Shown here: piece by piece, positions 1 to 17,519 of the stretch | How the letters are laid out: every line of letters starts with the position of its first letter | How positions within the stretch are numbered: the stretch's first letter is position 1 | NCBI GenBank assembly: GCA_963921795.1 | Contig: OY997641.1 | Location: forward strand, 75,356,279-75,420,278 | Direction of reading: 5' to 3' | Length of the DNA stretch: 64,000 nt | DNA from: Nannobrachium achirus | Lineage: Eukaryota; Chordata; Actinopteri; Myctophiformes; Myctophidae | Notes under the pieces: model-generated | Seen by the model: the letters and a program-made list of their open reading frames with translations, nothing else | Told to the model about the DNA's origin: nothing | Databases searched by the model: none | Made by a program: the position numbers and the translations under genes

Positions 1-2
1 TG

Positions 3-1157
3 TTCGACTCGAAGAAGAAGGTGAAGCTGACGAACGCTGACGGCGTGGAGCACAAGCTGACCAAGAAGCAGCTGCAGGCGATAGATTTCAACAAAGCACT
101 CCTGGCCATGTACAGCAACCAGGACGAACAGTGCAGGACACTGACGTCCAGCCTCCAGACGCAGAACCCGGGTCACCCCCGGCCCGTGCTGATCCAGGCG
201 GCCCAGCTGTGCAGGCAGAAACAGCACAGCGAGGCCACCGAGCTGCTGCATCAGTTCTCCCGTCAACATCCGAAGACGGGAGCCAGCATTGAACTGACGA
301 TAGCACAGCTCTACCTGATCCAAGGGCACGTTTCAAAAGCGTGTGACGTCCTGCGGTCAATCGACGACTTCAAGCACAAACCTGGAATGGTTTCGGCCCT
401 GGTGGCGCTGTACGCCCGCGAGGAGGACGTCGACGGCGCCGTCGACGTCTTCAGCCAAGCTCTTCGGCACTACCAAGCCGAGCAGCCCGGATCCCCGTCG
501 CACCTGGCGATCGTGCGGGCGGCCGCCGATTTCAAGTTGAAGTACGGACGGAAAAAAGAAGCCATCGGTGATCTGGAGCTGCTTTGGAAGCAAAGCCCCA
601 GCGACGTGCGCACGTTGGCCCAGCTCATCCTGGCCTATGCCTTGGTGGACACGGACAAAGCCAAGTCCCTGAGCGAGCACCTGCCGTCCCCGGACGCCAT
701 GGCCTTCAACGTGGACGTGGACGAGCTGGAGAAGTCGCACGGCGGCGCCAACTACATCAGGAAGAAGACCGCCAAGGTCGCAGGAGAAACCCCGGTCAAG
801 GAGCGGCGGCAAGGCCACGGCACCGTCAAAAAGGCGAGGAAGAAGAAAAAGAAAGGCAAGTTGCCCAAGAACTATGACCCCACCGTGATCCCTGACCCTG
901 AGAGATGGCTGCCCCTGAGGGAGCGCTCCTCCTACCGGGGCAAGAAGGGCAAGAAGCAGCAGGAGGGGGGGGTGGGCCGAGGAACGCAGGGGGCATCGGC
1001 AGCGGAGTGTGACAAGCTGGATGCCAGCAAGACGGCTAGCAGCCCCCCGACGTCTCCTAAACCAGGAGAGAAAAAACATCCAGCCGCCTCAGGGGCTTCC
1101 CGAAACAAGAGGGGACCCCAAAAGAAGAAGAAAGGAGGCGGGAAAGGAGGCTGGTGA
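3..1157 (+). CDS. srp72: Signal recognition particle 72 kDa protein, C-terminal part, intronless (5' end outside window)
   Basis: SRP72 is the large protein of the SRP68/72 heterodimer of the cytosolic signal recognition particle, which targets nascent secretory proteins to the ER. The frame is open from base 3 to a TGA at 1155-1157, about 384 codons. It follows vertebrate SRP72 nearly without gaps from its middle to its end: first the helical TPR-like repeat region, then an RKK/KKKKKGKLPKNYDP stretch, the SRP72 RNA-binding motif PDPERWLPLRERS with YRGKKGKK, and a lysine-rich tail ending GGKGGW. The annotated 'M' at 21 is an internal GTG, not a start; coding sequence continues upstream as FDSKKK. 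Vertebrate SRP72 genes normally spread this portion over about ten exons, yet no intron is present here, which suggests a retrocopy or massive intron loss. No stop or frameshift is seen, so function is possible. No poly(A) tract follows; a MITE starts about 30 bp downstream. Confidence 0.92.
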   Translation, partial: FDSKKKVKLTNADGVEHKLTKKQLQAIDFNKALLAMYSNQDEQCRTLTSSLQTQNPGHPRPVLIQAAQLCRQKQHSEATELLHQFSRQHPKTGASIELTIAQLYLIQGHVSKACDVLRSIDDFKHKPGMVSALVALYAREEDVDGAVDVFSQALRHYQAEQPGSPSHLAIVRAAADFKLKYGRKKEAIGDLELLWKQSPSDVRTLAQLILAYALVDTDKAKSLSEHLPSPDAMAFNVDVDELEKSHGGANYIRKKTAKVAGETPVKERRQGHGTVKKARKKKKKGKLPKNYDPTVIPDPERWLPLRERSSYRGKKGKKQQEGGVGRGTQGASAAECDKLDASKTASSPPTSPKPGEKKHPAASGASRNKRGPQKKKKGGGKGGW

Positions 1158-1186
1158 GCTGCAGGCACAAGGCCATACTAGAAGAG

Positions 1187-1579
1187 AGGGGTCCGGGACC
1201 CCTAGGGGGTCCTCAGAGTTACTACAGGGGTCCTCCAAATCTTCCAATCCTTTTACTGTAGCCAAAAAATAGCAGATCTACAAGCTCACAACGCCTCGCG
1301 CTGCAAGGCGTTGTGAGCTTGTAGATTGGCTATAGGATTGGTTTAGAGGGGAAAAAGAGCAGGCTAAGTACAGAGTGAAAGGTCAAGTTTATTAGGTATT
1401 GACGGCTCAAGTGGTTAAATATCTGAAAACACAAATTGACATGAATCCAAAATACACTGGTGATTGTGCTGTCAAACGATGAAACCATATGGAATCTATG
1501 AACAGGTTGTGGGGGTCCCTGCTTCATCTCTCTCTCTCAACTAAGTGGTCCTTGGCCTGAAAACGTTGAAGACCCCTGG
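1187..1579. mobile_element. hAT-like MITE, family A, copy 1
   Basis: Right end GAAGACCCCTG and a left part with GGGACCCCTAGGGGGTCCTC match the complete copies at 44596-45000 and 48724-49194. The extreme left terminus is missing, so this copy was truncated against the SRP72 3' end. A hairpin module sits in its left half. Confidence 0.75.
1267..1333. repeat. Hairpin module inside family A copy 1
   Basis: Left arm AATAGCAGATCTACAAGCTC and matching right arm GAGCTTGTAGATTGGCTAT enclose a GC-rich tip (CGCCTCGCGCTGCAAGGCG). The arms pair over about 28 bp with two mismatches in the right arm. Confidence 0.9.
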
Positions 1580-1976
1580 GGTAGGATCAATCTGAGCCAG
1601 AGTCATGCATTGATAGAGTGACAGTCCAATAGACTTGTGTTGTTAATAATAATAATAATGATGAATTGCATTTTTATAGCGCTTTTCTAAGCAAGTTGCG
1701 AACTCAAAGCGCTTACAGTGGTTCATTCATTCATACATTGGGAGGTGAAGCGGCGAACAGTCAACGCCAGCGTCCTCACTTCCCACATTCACACAGAAGA
1801 AATAAATCACACCCAGTGTGAAAGGAGCAGTGCTTTTTACGAGTTAAATCAAAACGAGTTAACAAATAATGTATTATCTTACAATACTTGGTTTGGATTT
1901 AGAATGTGTTTTGATGTGCTCAAAGAACAAGCATAGCGTTGGTGTCGGGCAGAAATCCTTGTAGCTCCGCATTTAA

Positions 1977-2291
1977 AGGAGTAGTTCACCCCCAAAATAA
2001 CTTTTTTCCTATTGATTACTCATGCCATGGAGACTTGAGTTCAATAATATTTTTTGTGTGTTGTCGCATTCCTAAGACAATAATTTGATTACAATGAATT
2101 TACCCCCATTGATTTCCGGATGGGGAACCGAATGCATTTGGGTCCCCATCTGGAATCAATGGGGCTAAATTTACTATAATCATAGTTTTGTCTTAGGAAT
2201 GCGACAAATACCAAAAAATATTATTGAACTCAAGTCTCCATGGTATGAGTAATCAATAGAAGAAAAGTCATTTTGGGGGTGAACTACTCCT
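1977..2291. mobile_element. Long-foldback MITE with TTAA target duplication
   Basis: Perfect terminal inverted repeat AGGAGTAGTTCACCCCCAAAA at 1977 and its complement ending at 2291, flanked by TTAA on both sides (1973-1976, 2292-2295). The two halves stay complementary over most of the length, including CATGGAGACTTGAGTTCAAT. TTAA duplication is the hallmark of piggyBac-type transposition. Confidence 0.88.
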
Positions 2292-2463
2292 TTAAGCTTT
2301 GTAATGTTTTTGAGCGGTGCCAATTGCTCCTACATCTGGCTTTGTCTGTATGCATCCCTCACTTGGCTAATGCATTTAACTGCTCCTTTCACACTGGGTG
2401 TGATTTATTTTCATAAATGAATGCCCTACTTCACATTACAAGAGTGTCACACAGAAAAGTTGC

Positions 2464-2504
2464 AAAAATAGAAGATCTACTGACCTTGTAGATCTGCTAC
2501 TTTT
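2464..2504. repeat. Short hairpin module
   Basis: A reduced copy: AAAAATAGAAGATCTAC, a 7-base loop, then GTAGATCTGCTACTTTT. It lacks the GCTCACAACGC inner stem. Confidence 0.75.
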
Positions 2505-2748
2505 GAATCATGTGGAGGTTAATGCTTGCCATCTCTGCATGTGTATATGCCACCCATGTCCAGAATCTGATCAACTTCAAACTCATTATGCTTATCTATC
2601 GCCCAGGGAGTGTGAAGTAGGGCATTCACGAATAGTGATTTTTTTAGTATTCAAATTTTTCGACCTCAATTAAGTATTCGAATAGTCGAATATTCGACAG
2701 GACTGGCCAAACTGTCAAATATTAATTAAGCAAGAGGCGAACATTGTG

Positions 2749-2776
2749 AAAATAGCCGATCTACATGCTCACAACG
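2749..2776. repeat. Half hairpin module (left arm only)
   Basis: AAAATAGCCGATCTACATGC followed by TCACAACG is present without a right arm; downstream sequence is unrelated. Confidence 0.7.
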
Positions 2777-3156
2777 TGGGCCAATGTGACCCTGGGTGTG
2801 CTTTGTGCAAAGATGTAGACCAAGCTCTGGCCAATGTGATCCTGGGTGTACAATAAAACAATCAAGTTGTTGAAGCTTAGCTCCTTCCAGAAGTATAGCT
2901 AAAAGAAAATAACAAAAAATTACAGATAAAGTGCAAAGTATAAAACAGGGCATAAATGGTCAATATAGGCTGTAAGCAAACCAGCCATATTGGGGGGAAA
3001 TGGGCTGCTTCCTTACTTCCTTCACAGATTTCACCAATGATACTAATTCTGTTCCATTCAGGTCAAACAGGTGTCAGGGTGGTTGCGACCGCAGGGAGCA
3101 GTTAAGTGTGAAAACCTGCAGCAATTGTGTCACACTGTAACTCTTGCCTGTAACGG

Positions 3157-3216
3157 CACACACACACACAGACAGACAGACAGAGACACACACACACACA
3201 CGCACGCACGCACACC

Positions 3217-3298
<82 letters not shown>
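3157..3298. repeat. (CA)n microsatellite with (GACA)n start
   Basis: About 140 bp of CA repeats with interspersed GACA, GCAC and CCGC variants at the 5' side and a pure run of about 70 bp at the 3' side. Confidence 0.97.
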
Positions 3299-3299
<1 letters not shown>

Positions 3300-3576
3300 A
3301 GATCAGCTCAATTGATGTCCAGCACACCTGAAACTCTGATCAGTTTGGCTGAGTGTCTCAAAGTGTCCAGATCTCCTCTGCCCTTTTCCTCCTCACTGTG
3401 CTTTGAAGAGCCTTTGCTTGTAAGTTTACATGCAATTATGCTCACCTGAAAAAAAAATGAAAAAAATGTATGACAACCGCTGACTTATGCTACACTAAAT
3501 GTAACAGAGTCTTCATTAGAATCATTGGTAACACCTGTGAAGGAAGTAAGGGAGGAGCCCAATTTCTTTCCAATGG

Positions 3577-3823
3577 GGCTGTTAAGTATGACATCATTTT
3601 GTAGGCAGAGGAGAATTTCTGCCCCCAGTTTCCGTGAATCTTTTTACTATTTTTACTATTTACACATTTTTCTTCTCTTTGTTGTTGAAAGGAAAGTGTT
3701 AGAATTATACTTTAGTCGTTATTTTTGTCTCGGATCTGTTGAAATAGCGAGGGACAGAAAATGCTCTGGGGGCAGAGTTCTCCTCTGCCTACAAAATGAT
3801 GTCACGGCTTAAAAGCCCCATAA
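3577..3823. mobile_element. MITE family G, copy 1
   Basis: Inverted terminal segments GGGGCTGTTAAG...TTAAAAGCCCC carry TGACATCATTTTGTAGGCAG and its complement. A second copy in opposite orientation lies at 55690-55934 inside another MITE, which confirms the boundaries. Confidence 0.8.
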
Positions 3824-3863
3824 TGGCTGCTGAGCCCATTGCAGTGGCGTCCGTTCAGAAAAG

Positions 3864-3947
3864 GCTAAGGTATGGCAACATGACTGGTGTCTTGCACAAG
3901 TGCGAAGGAGCGCGCACAAGACACCAGTCATGTTGCCATACCTTAGC
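3864..3947. repeat. Perfect 31-bp-arm hairpin, second hairpin type
   Basis: Arms 3864-3894 and 3917-3947 are exact reverse complements (core GGTATGGCAACATGACTGGT) around a 22-base spacer. A diverged relative lies at 27159-27226 in gspt1 intron 1, also followed by AACAGGCATGAT. Confidence 0.88.
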
Positions 3948-5211
3948 AACAGGCATGATACACTTATTTTAAGAAGTTTTTTCTTGGGCTGCATGGCAGC
4001 CTGGAATGGTTGTTCAAGTGCAACTAAACTTGGCATGTTAGTAAATGTGCCACAATTAACAATAATGCATTGCACCTGTGCAGCTGACCTGCGGAACCCG
4101 GGAATATACCATTCTGTCAAGATGGGGAGAATACAAGTGTGGAGAATACAATTATAATACCTTGTTAAAGTGACCATTTGCATTTGTAGTTATTTTACTG
4201 TAATTTAACAACATAATAACGAGCACAGATAGACAAAGAGACATTCATCAATTTATTTATATTTAAAAGTAACTTTTATTTTTCCCTGGACCCAGCATAC
4301 CCCTGCCATACCCAATTGACACCCCTGGCCCATTGAAATGCATACTGCGTCTTAGTTACAGTATTGTGTAAGTTTCAGGGGCTTTACCTGCCCTGCAACC
4401 TCTTGATTTGAGTTGTTGTTTTTAAAAGCTGCAATCCAGAACAGATTTTAATGTTTAAATGTTTTAATCAATGTTATTTTTGGAAAAGACCCTTTTGTTA
4501 CATGAAAAATACAGAAAACAAGTTTTTCCGTAAAAAAAAGAAAAAAAAAGGTCTTGTCCCCAAATAATGTCTGGACTCTGAAGTGCGGCCTCCATCTGGC
4601 TATATATACAGCCAGATGTAGGCCCAGGGTCACATTAGCTTTGCGTGATGCATAATGACATTAAATAGCACCGCTCACTTCACACTAGGTGTGATTTTTG
4701 AATAGCCAATGCTGTAATCTAAAATGTCACAGATGCTTTCCTGGTCTTAATGGGTTTTAAATAAAATAGTAAAGATAGCAGATGTACAAGCTTCAATGTG
4801 TCCCACCACAACAAGTGCGTGTGAAGGTCTGATATTTTCACACACGTTTGTGTGACACTCTTGTACAGGCACGTGCACACATAGACATCAAAGGGGGCTT
4901 GAGACCTTGCCCTTGTATCCTTCTGTAAAAAGTGCCCTCTCCAGACCATGGATGCAGTTTTTACTATGGTGAAAGAAATGCAACTGCCCTCTTTCCATGC
5001 CATACATGAAGGCAGCATACAAGAGAATTGCCAAACTCTCCTGAACTTGAATGCCGCATCTTATGTTGAAAGAATTGCAATATCTGGGTAGAAATCCCAG
5101 TATTGACTTGTTTATGCTTACCACAGGGTGGTATGCCCTAAAATGACGCAAATAGCTACACACTATGTCTAGACTCATGTCATCAACATGTATGGGCCAC
5201 ACATACCAAAA

Positions 5212-5856
5212 GGGTGGTGATAAAGGCACAACAACGTCCCTAGTGCCTACGACGCCTGAAGAAATTCCGGGTGAGCCCCCGCATCCTCAAGGCCTTTTAC
5301 ACCAGCACCATCGAGAGCGGTCTGATGAGCTCTACTGCCTGCCTGAACAGGAGGCATTGCAGAGAGTGGTGCGCACTGCACGGCGAATTGTGGAAGTGAG
5401 CTGCCTCCCCTCCTGGCCATACACGAGAAACGCTGTGTGGCTAAGGCTGGCAGCATAATCAAGGATATCCACCACCTCAGCCACGGTCTGTTTAAACCAC
5501 TCCCACATCCCCGACCAGGCAAACGATACAGGAGCATCGGGAGCAGCACGACAAGACTCCTGAACAGTTTTTACGTAGCAGCTATCAGAAGGCTGAATAA
5601 GAGCTAATCCTTGCCACCTCAGAGACTGATTGGAGTGTACTGTGTTTAACAGTCTTTTGCACATATATACTGTATGCTCTTTTAACAAGCACTAGATACA
5701 TTCCTATTTATTATTATGCAGATTAGTTGTATCATGCACTTTATGTGTCTCCTTTCCCCCTATGCTCTTACTTTTTATCTTTTCTTCACTGCAATGATGG
5801 GTCTCCACAAATAAGAATTTCACCCATATTACCTGTAATGTGATGTGACAAATAAA

Positions 5857-5886
<30 letters not shown>
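5212..5886 (+). mobile_element. L2-like LINE, 3' end (broken ORF2 C-terminus plus tail)
   Basis: Conceptual translation in shifting frames shows the end of a non-LTR reverse transcriptase: LRRLKKFRVSPRILKAFYTS, LQRVVRTARRIVE, AGSIIKDIHH and RLLNSFYVAAIRRLN. Frameshifts and stops show it is dead. The element ends in a 3' tail of GATT/ATTG repeats (about 5848-5886), typical for L2/CR1-type LINEs. Confidence 0.82.
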
Positions 5887-5887
<1 letters not shown>

Positions 5888-6060
5888 CATGGATCTGTCC
5901 CATTTAGCGCCACCATCAGACCAATTTTTTCAAACACATTTTTGGACACTGCTCCAACAGATGTTGCCCTAAAATCACGCAAAGCGGTACACACTATGTC
6001 TAGAGTCAGGTCATCAACATGGATCTATCCAATTTAGCGCCACCATAACCACCATAACAA
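5886..6060. repeat. Dispersed ~125-bp repeat unit, copy
   Basis: Contains CAAACACATTTTTGGACACT, GCCCTAAAATCACGCAAAGC and ATGTCTAGAGTCAGGTCATC. Related units lie at 5128-5210 (partial), 6986-7112 and, as two tandem units inside a terminal-inverted-repeat element, at 18391-18811. Confidence 0.7.
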
Positions 6061-6179
6061 GGTCATAACACAAAAAAAAAATCTCCTACTTGATGTATCA
6101 TTGAAGCTAATCTTTCCAGCGTAAAGATGACTTCTAAGGTAATAAATAAAATCAACCAACAAACTTGTTTCCTACAGAG

Positions 6180-6985
6180 GATCGCCCTGATGGTCAATTT
6201 CAACACTGAAGACCATAGCTGGTGCAATAATCCAGCCCCTCTTTGACTACGGAGTCCATGTATGGTATCGTGATGCCCCACAAGCCCTAAAAACTAAACT
6301 CCAAACAGCCCAAAACAAACTAATTAGGGTCCTGCTTAACCTTCCCTATCAGACTCACCTCACCACCACTCACCAGTTAAGAGTTGGGTGGCTCAGAGTA
6401 GATGACAGAGTACATCAACTTGCAATGGGCCTGGTGTACAAGATACCCTGCACCACTAAGATACCCATGTACCTGGCCAAATACTTTATAAACGTTAAGG
6501 ATGTCCACAATTACAACACCAGAGGCAGCGCCACAGATCACTTTCAACCCAGAGTCAAATCAAACAAAGGGTCAAACCCGTTCTTCTGCTATACCACCAA
6601 TATGTGGAACGCCTTACCGAAGGCCATAAAGGAGTGTGGATCACTAGCATCCTTTAAAATCACCCTGAAAAACCACTTGAAGGCGGCAGCCGTTCGCAAC
6701 TGGTAAAAACAAACCTAGCCCAGCCCTACCCTTCCCTGACCCCTCTTTGTATATACTGTTTTTTAGTTTATTCTTTCTTTTTTCCCCCTGACTATATCTT
6801 CTGCATAGTACTGTGTAGTCTGTCATTCAATGTTATATGAGATACTTTAATGGTTTCCTGTGGAAATAAGCTTAGTCTTTTCTAGGATCTCCTTTTAGTA
6901 GACCTTGTACCAGTGAACTGTACCGTCATGAAACTGTACCTTTTTCTATGCAAACTTCTAATAAAGTCTTCAATTAATCAATCAA
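6180..6985 (+). mobile_element. LINE 3' fragment, reverse-transcriptase C-terminal end
   Basis: Translation gives KLQTAQNKLIRVLLNLPYQT, then HNYNTRGSATDHFQPRVKSN and NMWNALPKAIKECGSLASFK, which is the conserved C-terminal end of fish non-LTR retrotransposon ORF2 (Rex/L2/CR1-like). The last 93 codons (6425-6706) are open, upstream frames are broken. The tail ends with AATAAAGTCTTCAATTAATC. Confidence 0.82.
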
Positions 6986-7112
6986 ACCATCAGACCGATG
7001 TTTTCAAACACATTTTTGAATGCTGCTCCCACAGATTTTGCCCTAAAATCACGCAAAGCGGTATACAGTATGTTAAATGCGACGTAACGGTCGCTTGTCT
7101 CCCGATTAGGGA
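6986..7112. repeat. Dispersed ~125-bp repeat unit, copy
   Basis: Same unit as at 5886-6060 (CCATCAGACCGATGTTTTCA, GCCCTAAAATCACGCAAAGC), continuing into ACGGTCGCTTGTCTCCCGAT, which also follows the copy at 18811. Confidence 0.65.
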
Positions 7113-7369
7113 GTCTTACTGGTGTATTGTGTATTGTACTGTCCTTCGCTCTGGATTAAAGCTATACTGTGTAAGTTGCTGCTTTTTTTCGGCCGTTTTT
7201 CGTCGCGGACCGGGCCTTCAGACCACCGCGTCCGCTTCGCCTCGCCAAGACGCATCTATAGAGGGGTCTCGTGTCCCTCTACGAGCAGCGGTTGGGGAGC
7301 TACATGCTAGACTTCTAGACCAGTGTAAACAAAGCTGTTGAAGCAAGCTATTTCCTGAAAAGACGCAAG

Positions 7370-7520
7370 ATGCACTGTAATTGGCCGGTAGTGTATCATG
7401 TGTGTATGATCTGCGATGTGATTGGCCAATGTATACACAACGTATACAGATGATGCAGATTACGTCATTTTCCCGCAAAATTCTACCCCCCTCACGGCTC
7501 ATAGAAAACATATAAAGAGA
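7370..7520 (+). promoter_or_regulatory. Putative promoter of the unrecognised six-exon gene
   Basis: Two reverse CCAAT boxes lie about 40 bp apart (ATTGGCC near 7379 and ATTGGCCAAT near 7420). A CRE-like TACGTCA (7461-7467) abuts an E2F-like TTTCCCGC (7469-7476), and a TATA-like ATATAAAG follows near 7510. The order CCAAT, CRE, E2F, TATA just upstream of the first exon fits a promoter, and NF-Y pairs plus E2F are typical of cell-cycle genes. No transcript evidence is available. Confidence 0.45.
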
Positions 7521-7797
7521 ATACTGAAGCTGAAAATAACGGAGTGGGTGTTCTAAAACTTTAGAGATTTAACAGTTAGGACAATTTTAAGATTTGTTTT
7601 ATAAAAAAAGTTACATGGTATAACTTTAAGAGTGTCTGCTAAATGCCTATATTGAAAATGTTATATTAATGTGAATGTTGTTGTGTTTGTGTATTATATA
7701 TTGTTATACATTATACAAATATATTCATGTGAATGTTGTTGTATTTGTCCTTTTAGGACCACAGTGTGGATCAGAACAGAACTGTGTATTCGTTGGC

Positions 7798-14060
<6,263 letters not shown>

Positions 14061-14376
14061 CGGCCTGCCCCGAACACCTGCCAAAACAAAGCACACGCCG
14101 TTGCCGTTCTGAAAACCAGCTCCGTTTTGCTGCTTCCACCCGTTTGAACAACAAACCTAACATTTTTATTTTTTATTTAATTTTTTTCTGTCCAATAACT
14201 TACAATGCTACATTGATGTCACGGTTAAAGTGCCAGTTCATAATGTTTCATTTTTTTTTTTTTTTTTTTTTTTGTTAGAAGGATATCGGGGTAGATACAT
14301 GCTCAACGGTTTTCAACCTGTTACCCTATTTTTATTGTAGACATTTTCTTTTATCAAAATGTTCAAAGATAGCATA

Positions 14377-14630
14377 TTGTCACTGTCGGGCAGAAACCTT
14401 GTATCAAAGTTTCAAATGTGTATGTTTTTTCGTGATGTAAAGCCCTGCTTTATCAGACAAGGCTGTCGCACAAAAGTAGTGAAAACAGCAGATCTACAAG
14501 CACACAACGCCTCGCGGTGCGAGGCGTTGTGTGCTTGCAGATCGGCTGTTTTCACTAGTTTAGTTCATTTTTATTAAATGATAAAAACGGACAGTTTTGG
14601 ACATACAAGGTTTCTACCCGACAACGGCGA
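14377..14630. mobile_element. MITE family C, copy 1 (TA target)
   Basis: Ends TTGTCACTGTCGGGCAGAAA and the inverted TTTCTACCCGACAACGGCGA, flanked by TA on each side (14375-14376, 14631-14632). A hairpin module occupies the centre. Confidence 0.83.
14477..14556. repeat. Hairpin module, family C variant
   Basis: TAGTGAAAACAGCAGATCTA with inner stem CAAGCACACAACGCCTCGC. Both arms carry AACAGC/GCTGTT and GCACAC/GTGTGC instead of AATAGC and GCTCAC. Confidence 0.93.
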
Positions 14631-15360
14631 TATGTGCTAAGCTCAGCTACATATCGTTTGATATTGTATATTGGGCTTAAGATGTTGAGGCCTATTTTTA
14701 TACTTGACGGTATCACAATGTGAACGTAGCCGGCATCCACATCGCATCGTGACATGCTGTGAGCTTGTAGAACGTGTAGAACGTGTAGAGAGCTCTGATC
14801 AGAGCTTGTAGTGCTAGTAAAAACGAAATGGAAATCCCAAACATTACGACACAATGTTGGAAACTTGTCGCAAGTTGCAAACTGGCACTTTAACATTGAA
14901 TTCACACCAGCAGCAGCCATTTCAGATTTACACAATCCAATACTTTGGATCTTTCCGAGGTTTTTTTCCTCATAAAAAAAGCTCTAAAACGTTATCTACT
15001 TCAGCATAGGCTTGGGATCCTTTAGGATTTTAAAAAGGCGGTGCCATAGTTTTAATAATAATAATAATAATAATACAGCTACATAGAGAGATAAAGAGGC
15101 GGTGCCATAGTTTTGCACTTTTTTCTGCTTTGCGTGTGTCTATGGAGTTAACGTTACTCTAACAGACCCCCAGGTGTGGTTATAATATGCAAATATGTCT
15201 TCTCTATATTTTTGCTTACTTCCTGAATGCTGAAAGCCTCTGAGTGGAAAGGCCAAGTTGGAAAAACACTGATTTAATGACATCATAAAATCATCCCCTC
15301 CCCTTTTTACCATTCAACTTCAGCTGGCTCACCACCCACCTGACAACCAGGCATACTTAA

Positions 15361-15653
15361 AGGGCCAGTTCACCTCTGGGACAACCAGATCTTATTTTAT
15401 TGTTGTTTGGGACACGATTGTGTTCAATCTGTGTTTTGAGATATTTTAGTATTTCAGCATGAATGATTATGCATTTTGCATCATATGATGCAGCATGATG
15501 ACTCATATGATGCCAAATGCATCATCATTCATCCTGAAATACTAAAATATCTCAGAACACAGATTGAACACACAAAATAACTCAGGATTGTGTTGATCTT
15601 GTCCCAAACAACAATAAAATAAGATCTGGTTGTCCCAGAGGTGAACTGGCCCT
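15361..15653. mobile_element. Long-foldback MITE with TTAA target duplication
   Basis: AGGGCCAGTTCACCTCTGGG and its complement, flanked by TTAA at 15357 and 15654. Complementarity continues inward (AACCAGATCTTATTTTATTG and complement) to a centre near 15480-15510. Confidence 0.9.
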
Positions 15654-17141
15654 TTAATGAGCAGGTGGGTGTGGCCACATAACAACTTAATTTTAACACT
15701 TTCTGTGCAGCCTTTTGAAAAGAATCTTCCTCCAAGTATAATCACGGCACCCCATGTTTAACGATTACGATGTCTTAACGATTGCCTCTTAACACATGGG
15801 CTGCTAAGGTTTATAACATTTATAGCTGTTGCTGCTGCCACCATTGACTTACGCTTTGTTTTGACGTGCCTCGCAAGCTTCGTGCGTGTAAACGTGCGTG
15901 TCCAGAGAAGACTGAGGAGGATAATCCATTTGTTTACAAACGCTCGCGAAACTAAAATCCAAAAATCGCGGTAAAATCGCGGTAAAGTGTCGCCGTGAAA
16001 ACAATCAGCTCTCTGCTTCCATGGGGCTGTTTTCAACTCATTCTTAGATAAAGCCGTTCTTATGTTTCAAAGTAGAATCTAAAGCAATGTTAAGTCCTTC
16101 CGTGATGTCTTCCACCGAGGGGCTGCTTGCACTGACTGGGTGACGTAATAGACTCAGGTCATTCAAAGGGCAGCTGCAGGCTCAAAAAGTTAACTGTTTG
16201 TTGCCTCGTCTGTGAACGAGATAACTTCCTGTGGCAGGGGGACACCTAGTGGCCTTAACTCGTCCCTGAACGAGTTTGGCTCCCCAAGTGTTAACGGTCC
16301 ACGAGACATTGAACCTCGCTGCTCATGTAGGACGTGGAAGTGAAATAGCCCTGCTGGTGTGAATTCAGTACATGGGAGGAAGAAAGCAATATAGATTTCA
16401 GAATGGCAACAAACTAGCGCTGTGAACTAATTGAAGGAGGGTGTCATTCTAATATATAATGATATATGCGTGCGTCCTACTGGACCTGGCTTTGGGAGCA
16501 GAGATTTGGCCACACTGCACTTTTGGAGGTTAAAGGGAAAATGTAAATAGTTTTGGATCGGGCTATTTAACTTAGTCTAGTCACTTTAATTTTAGGGGTG
16601 TCTGAAAGGTGTGGAATCATTGAAATCACTCACAATGTACTATATGCACCACCAACATCACAGGCATTTACAGATGGATTGCCACGTTTCATGGCTCAGA
16701 TTGTTTAGCTTCAAGTCACTATATCTCATTATTTCTTCATCTGACGTTAAGTTAAAAAGCCTGTATTCATAACATGATTCCAAGGGTTTCAGACACCCTG
16801 GAGCCCGGGAATGAAGCAGCCTAATATGCAAGTTAACATAAAAGACACTGGAAAAGCGATGTTGTGTTTTCACTGTTAATACTGTGCACACAAGGAACAT
16901 TTTTTATGTCATCAATCTCTTGCTGTTATACTTGATCGAGTTTGTTTCTATAGAAGAGATCTATTGAAGAAAAAGAAAATCGCTATGATTTTTGTCACAT
17001 TATTTTAACAGTAGTTGATGAATCCAGGCTATATCCATGTTTTACTAAAATTGATCCCTCTGTATTTGCACAAGCTTTTGAGGCCAGATGCCATATTAAT
17101 ATAAATGTATTGAGTTTGATATTATATATTGTATCTTTTTT

Positions 17142-17519
17142 TAGGGCTGGGACTTTAACTGATTAATTGCGATTAAATAATTACAGAAAATTAACGCAAT
17201 TAAAGAAAATAACCTATTTTAATCGCACTTCGTTTTTGCACCACAGAACCTTCAGTTTCGGGCATACCGATCCTAGCGATGCACCAACCAAGAAGAGACA
17301 ACAAACGCAAAGGGAGAACTAGCCGATCAGAGCGCTTTGCTTGGCCCAGTGGATGCGAAATTTAGATTGATTCACTCACACAACAAAATGTGTTTTACTT
17401 GGAAAAAAAATGCTTCTCAAGTCAAATATTAATACGCGATTAAAATGTGATTAATTGCGATTAATTAATTACAAAGCCTGTAATTAATGTGATCTTTTTT
17501 TTATCGCATCCCAGCCCTA
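17142..17519. mobile_element. hAT-like MITE
   Basis: TAGGGCTGGGACT and CATCCCAGCCCTA are the ends; a CTTTTTTT tract on each side could be the 8-bp duplication. The interior is rich in GATTAATTGCGATTAA in both orientations. Confidence 0.7.

Larger units (their letters stand above)
1580..7369. other. Intergenic stretch: repeats, no gene
   Basis: Outside the listed elements I see no coding exon here. It holds a short (AAT)n run near 1641-1660, a dispersed fish repeat containing TTTTTATAGCGCTTTTCTAA (about 1660-1830), part of a TTCGAATATTCG-rich element (about 2620-2700), a weak half hairpin near 4776, and AT-rich unassigned sequence. The open frames here are short and without recognisable domains. 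Confidence 0.6.

Noticed and set aside
357..1079. 240-codon open frame on the minus strand opposite SRP72
   Set aside because: It is antisense to conserved SRP72 codons, GC-rich and without a recognisable domain; a shadow frame.
3071..3449. Long frames of CV or TH repeats
   Set aside because: Translations of the (CA)n/(GT)n microsatellite, also at 7954-8392 and 9711-10017.
6913..7341. 142-codon open frame ending in a GC-rich part
   Set aside because: The first half translates LINE tail and dispersed repeat; the GC-rich end (7195-7340) has no recognisable domain and may be upstream promoter sequence.
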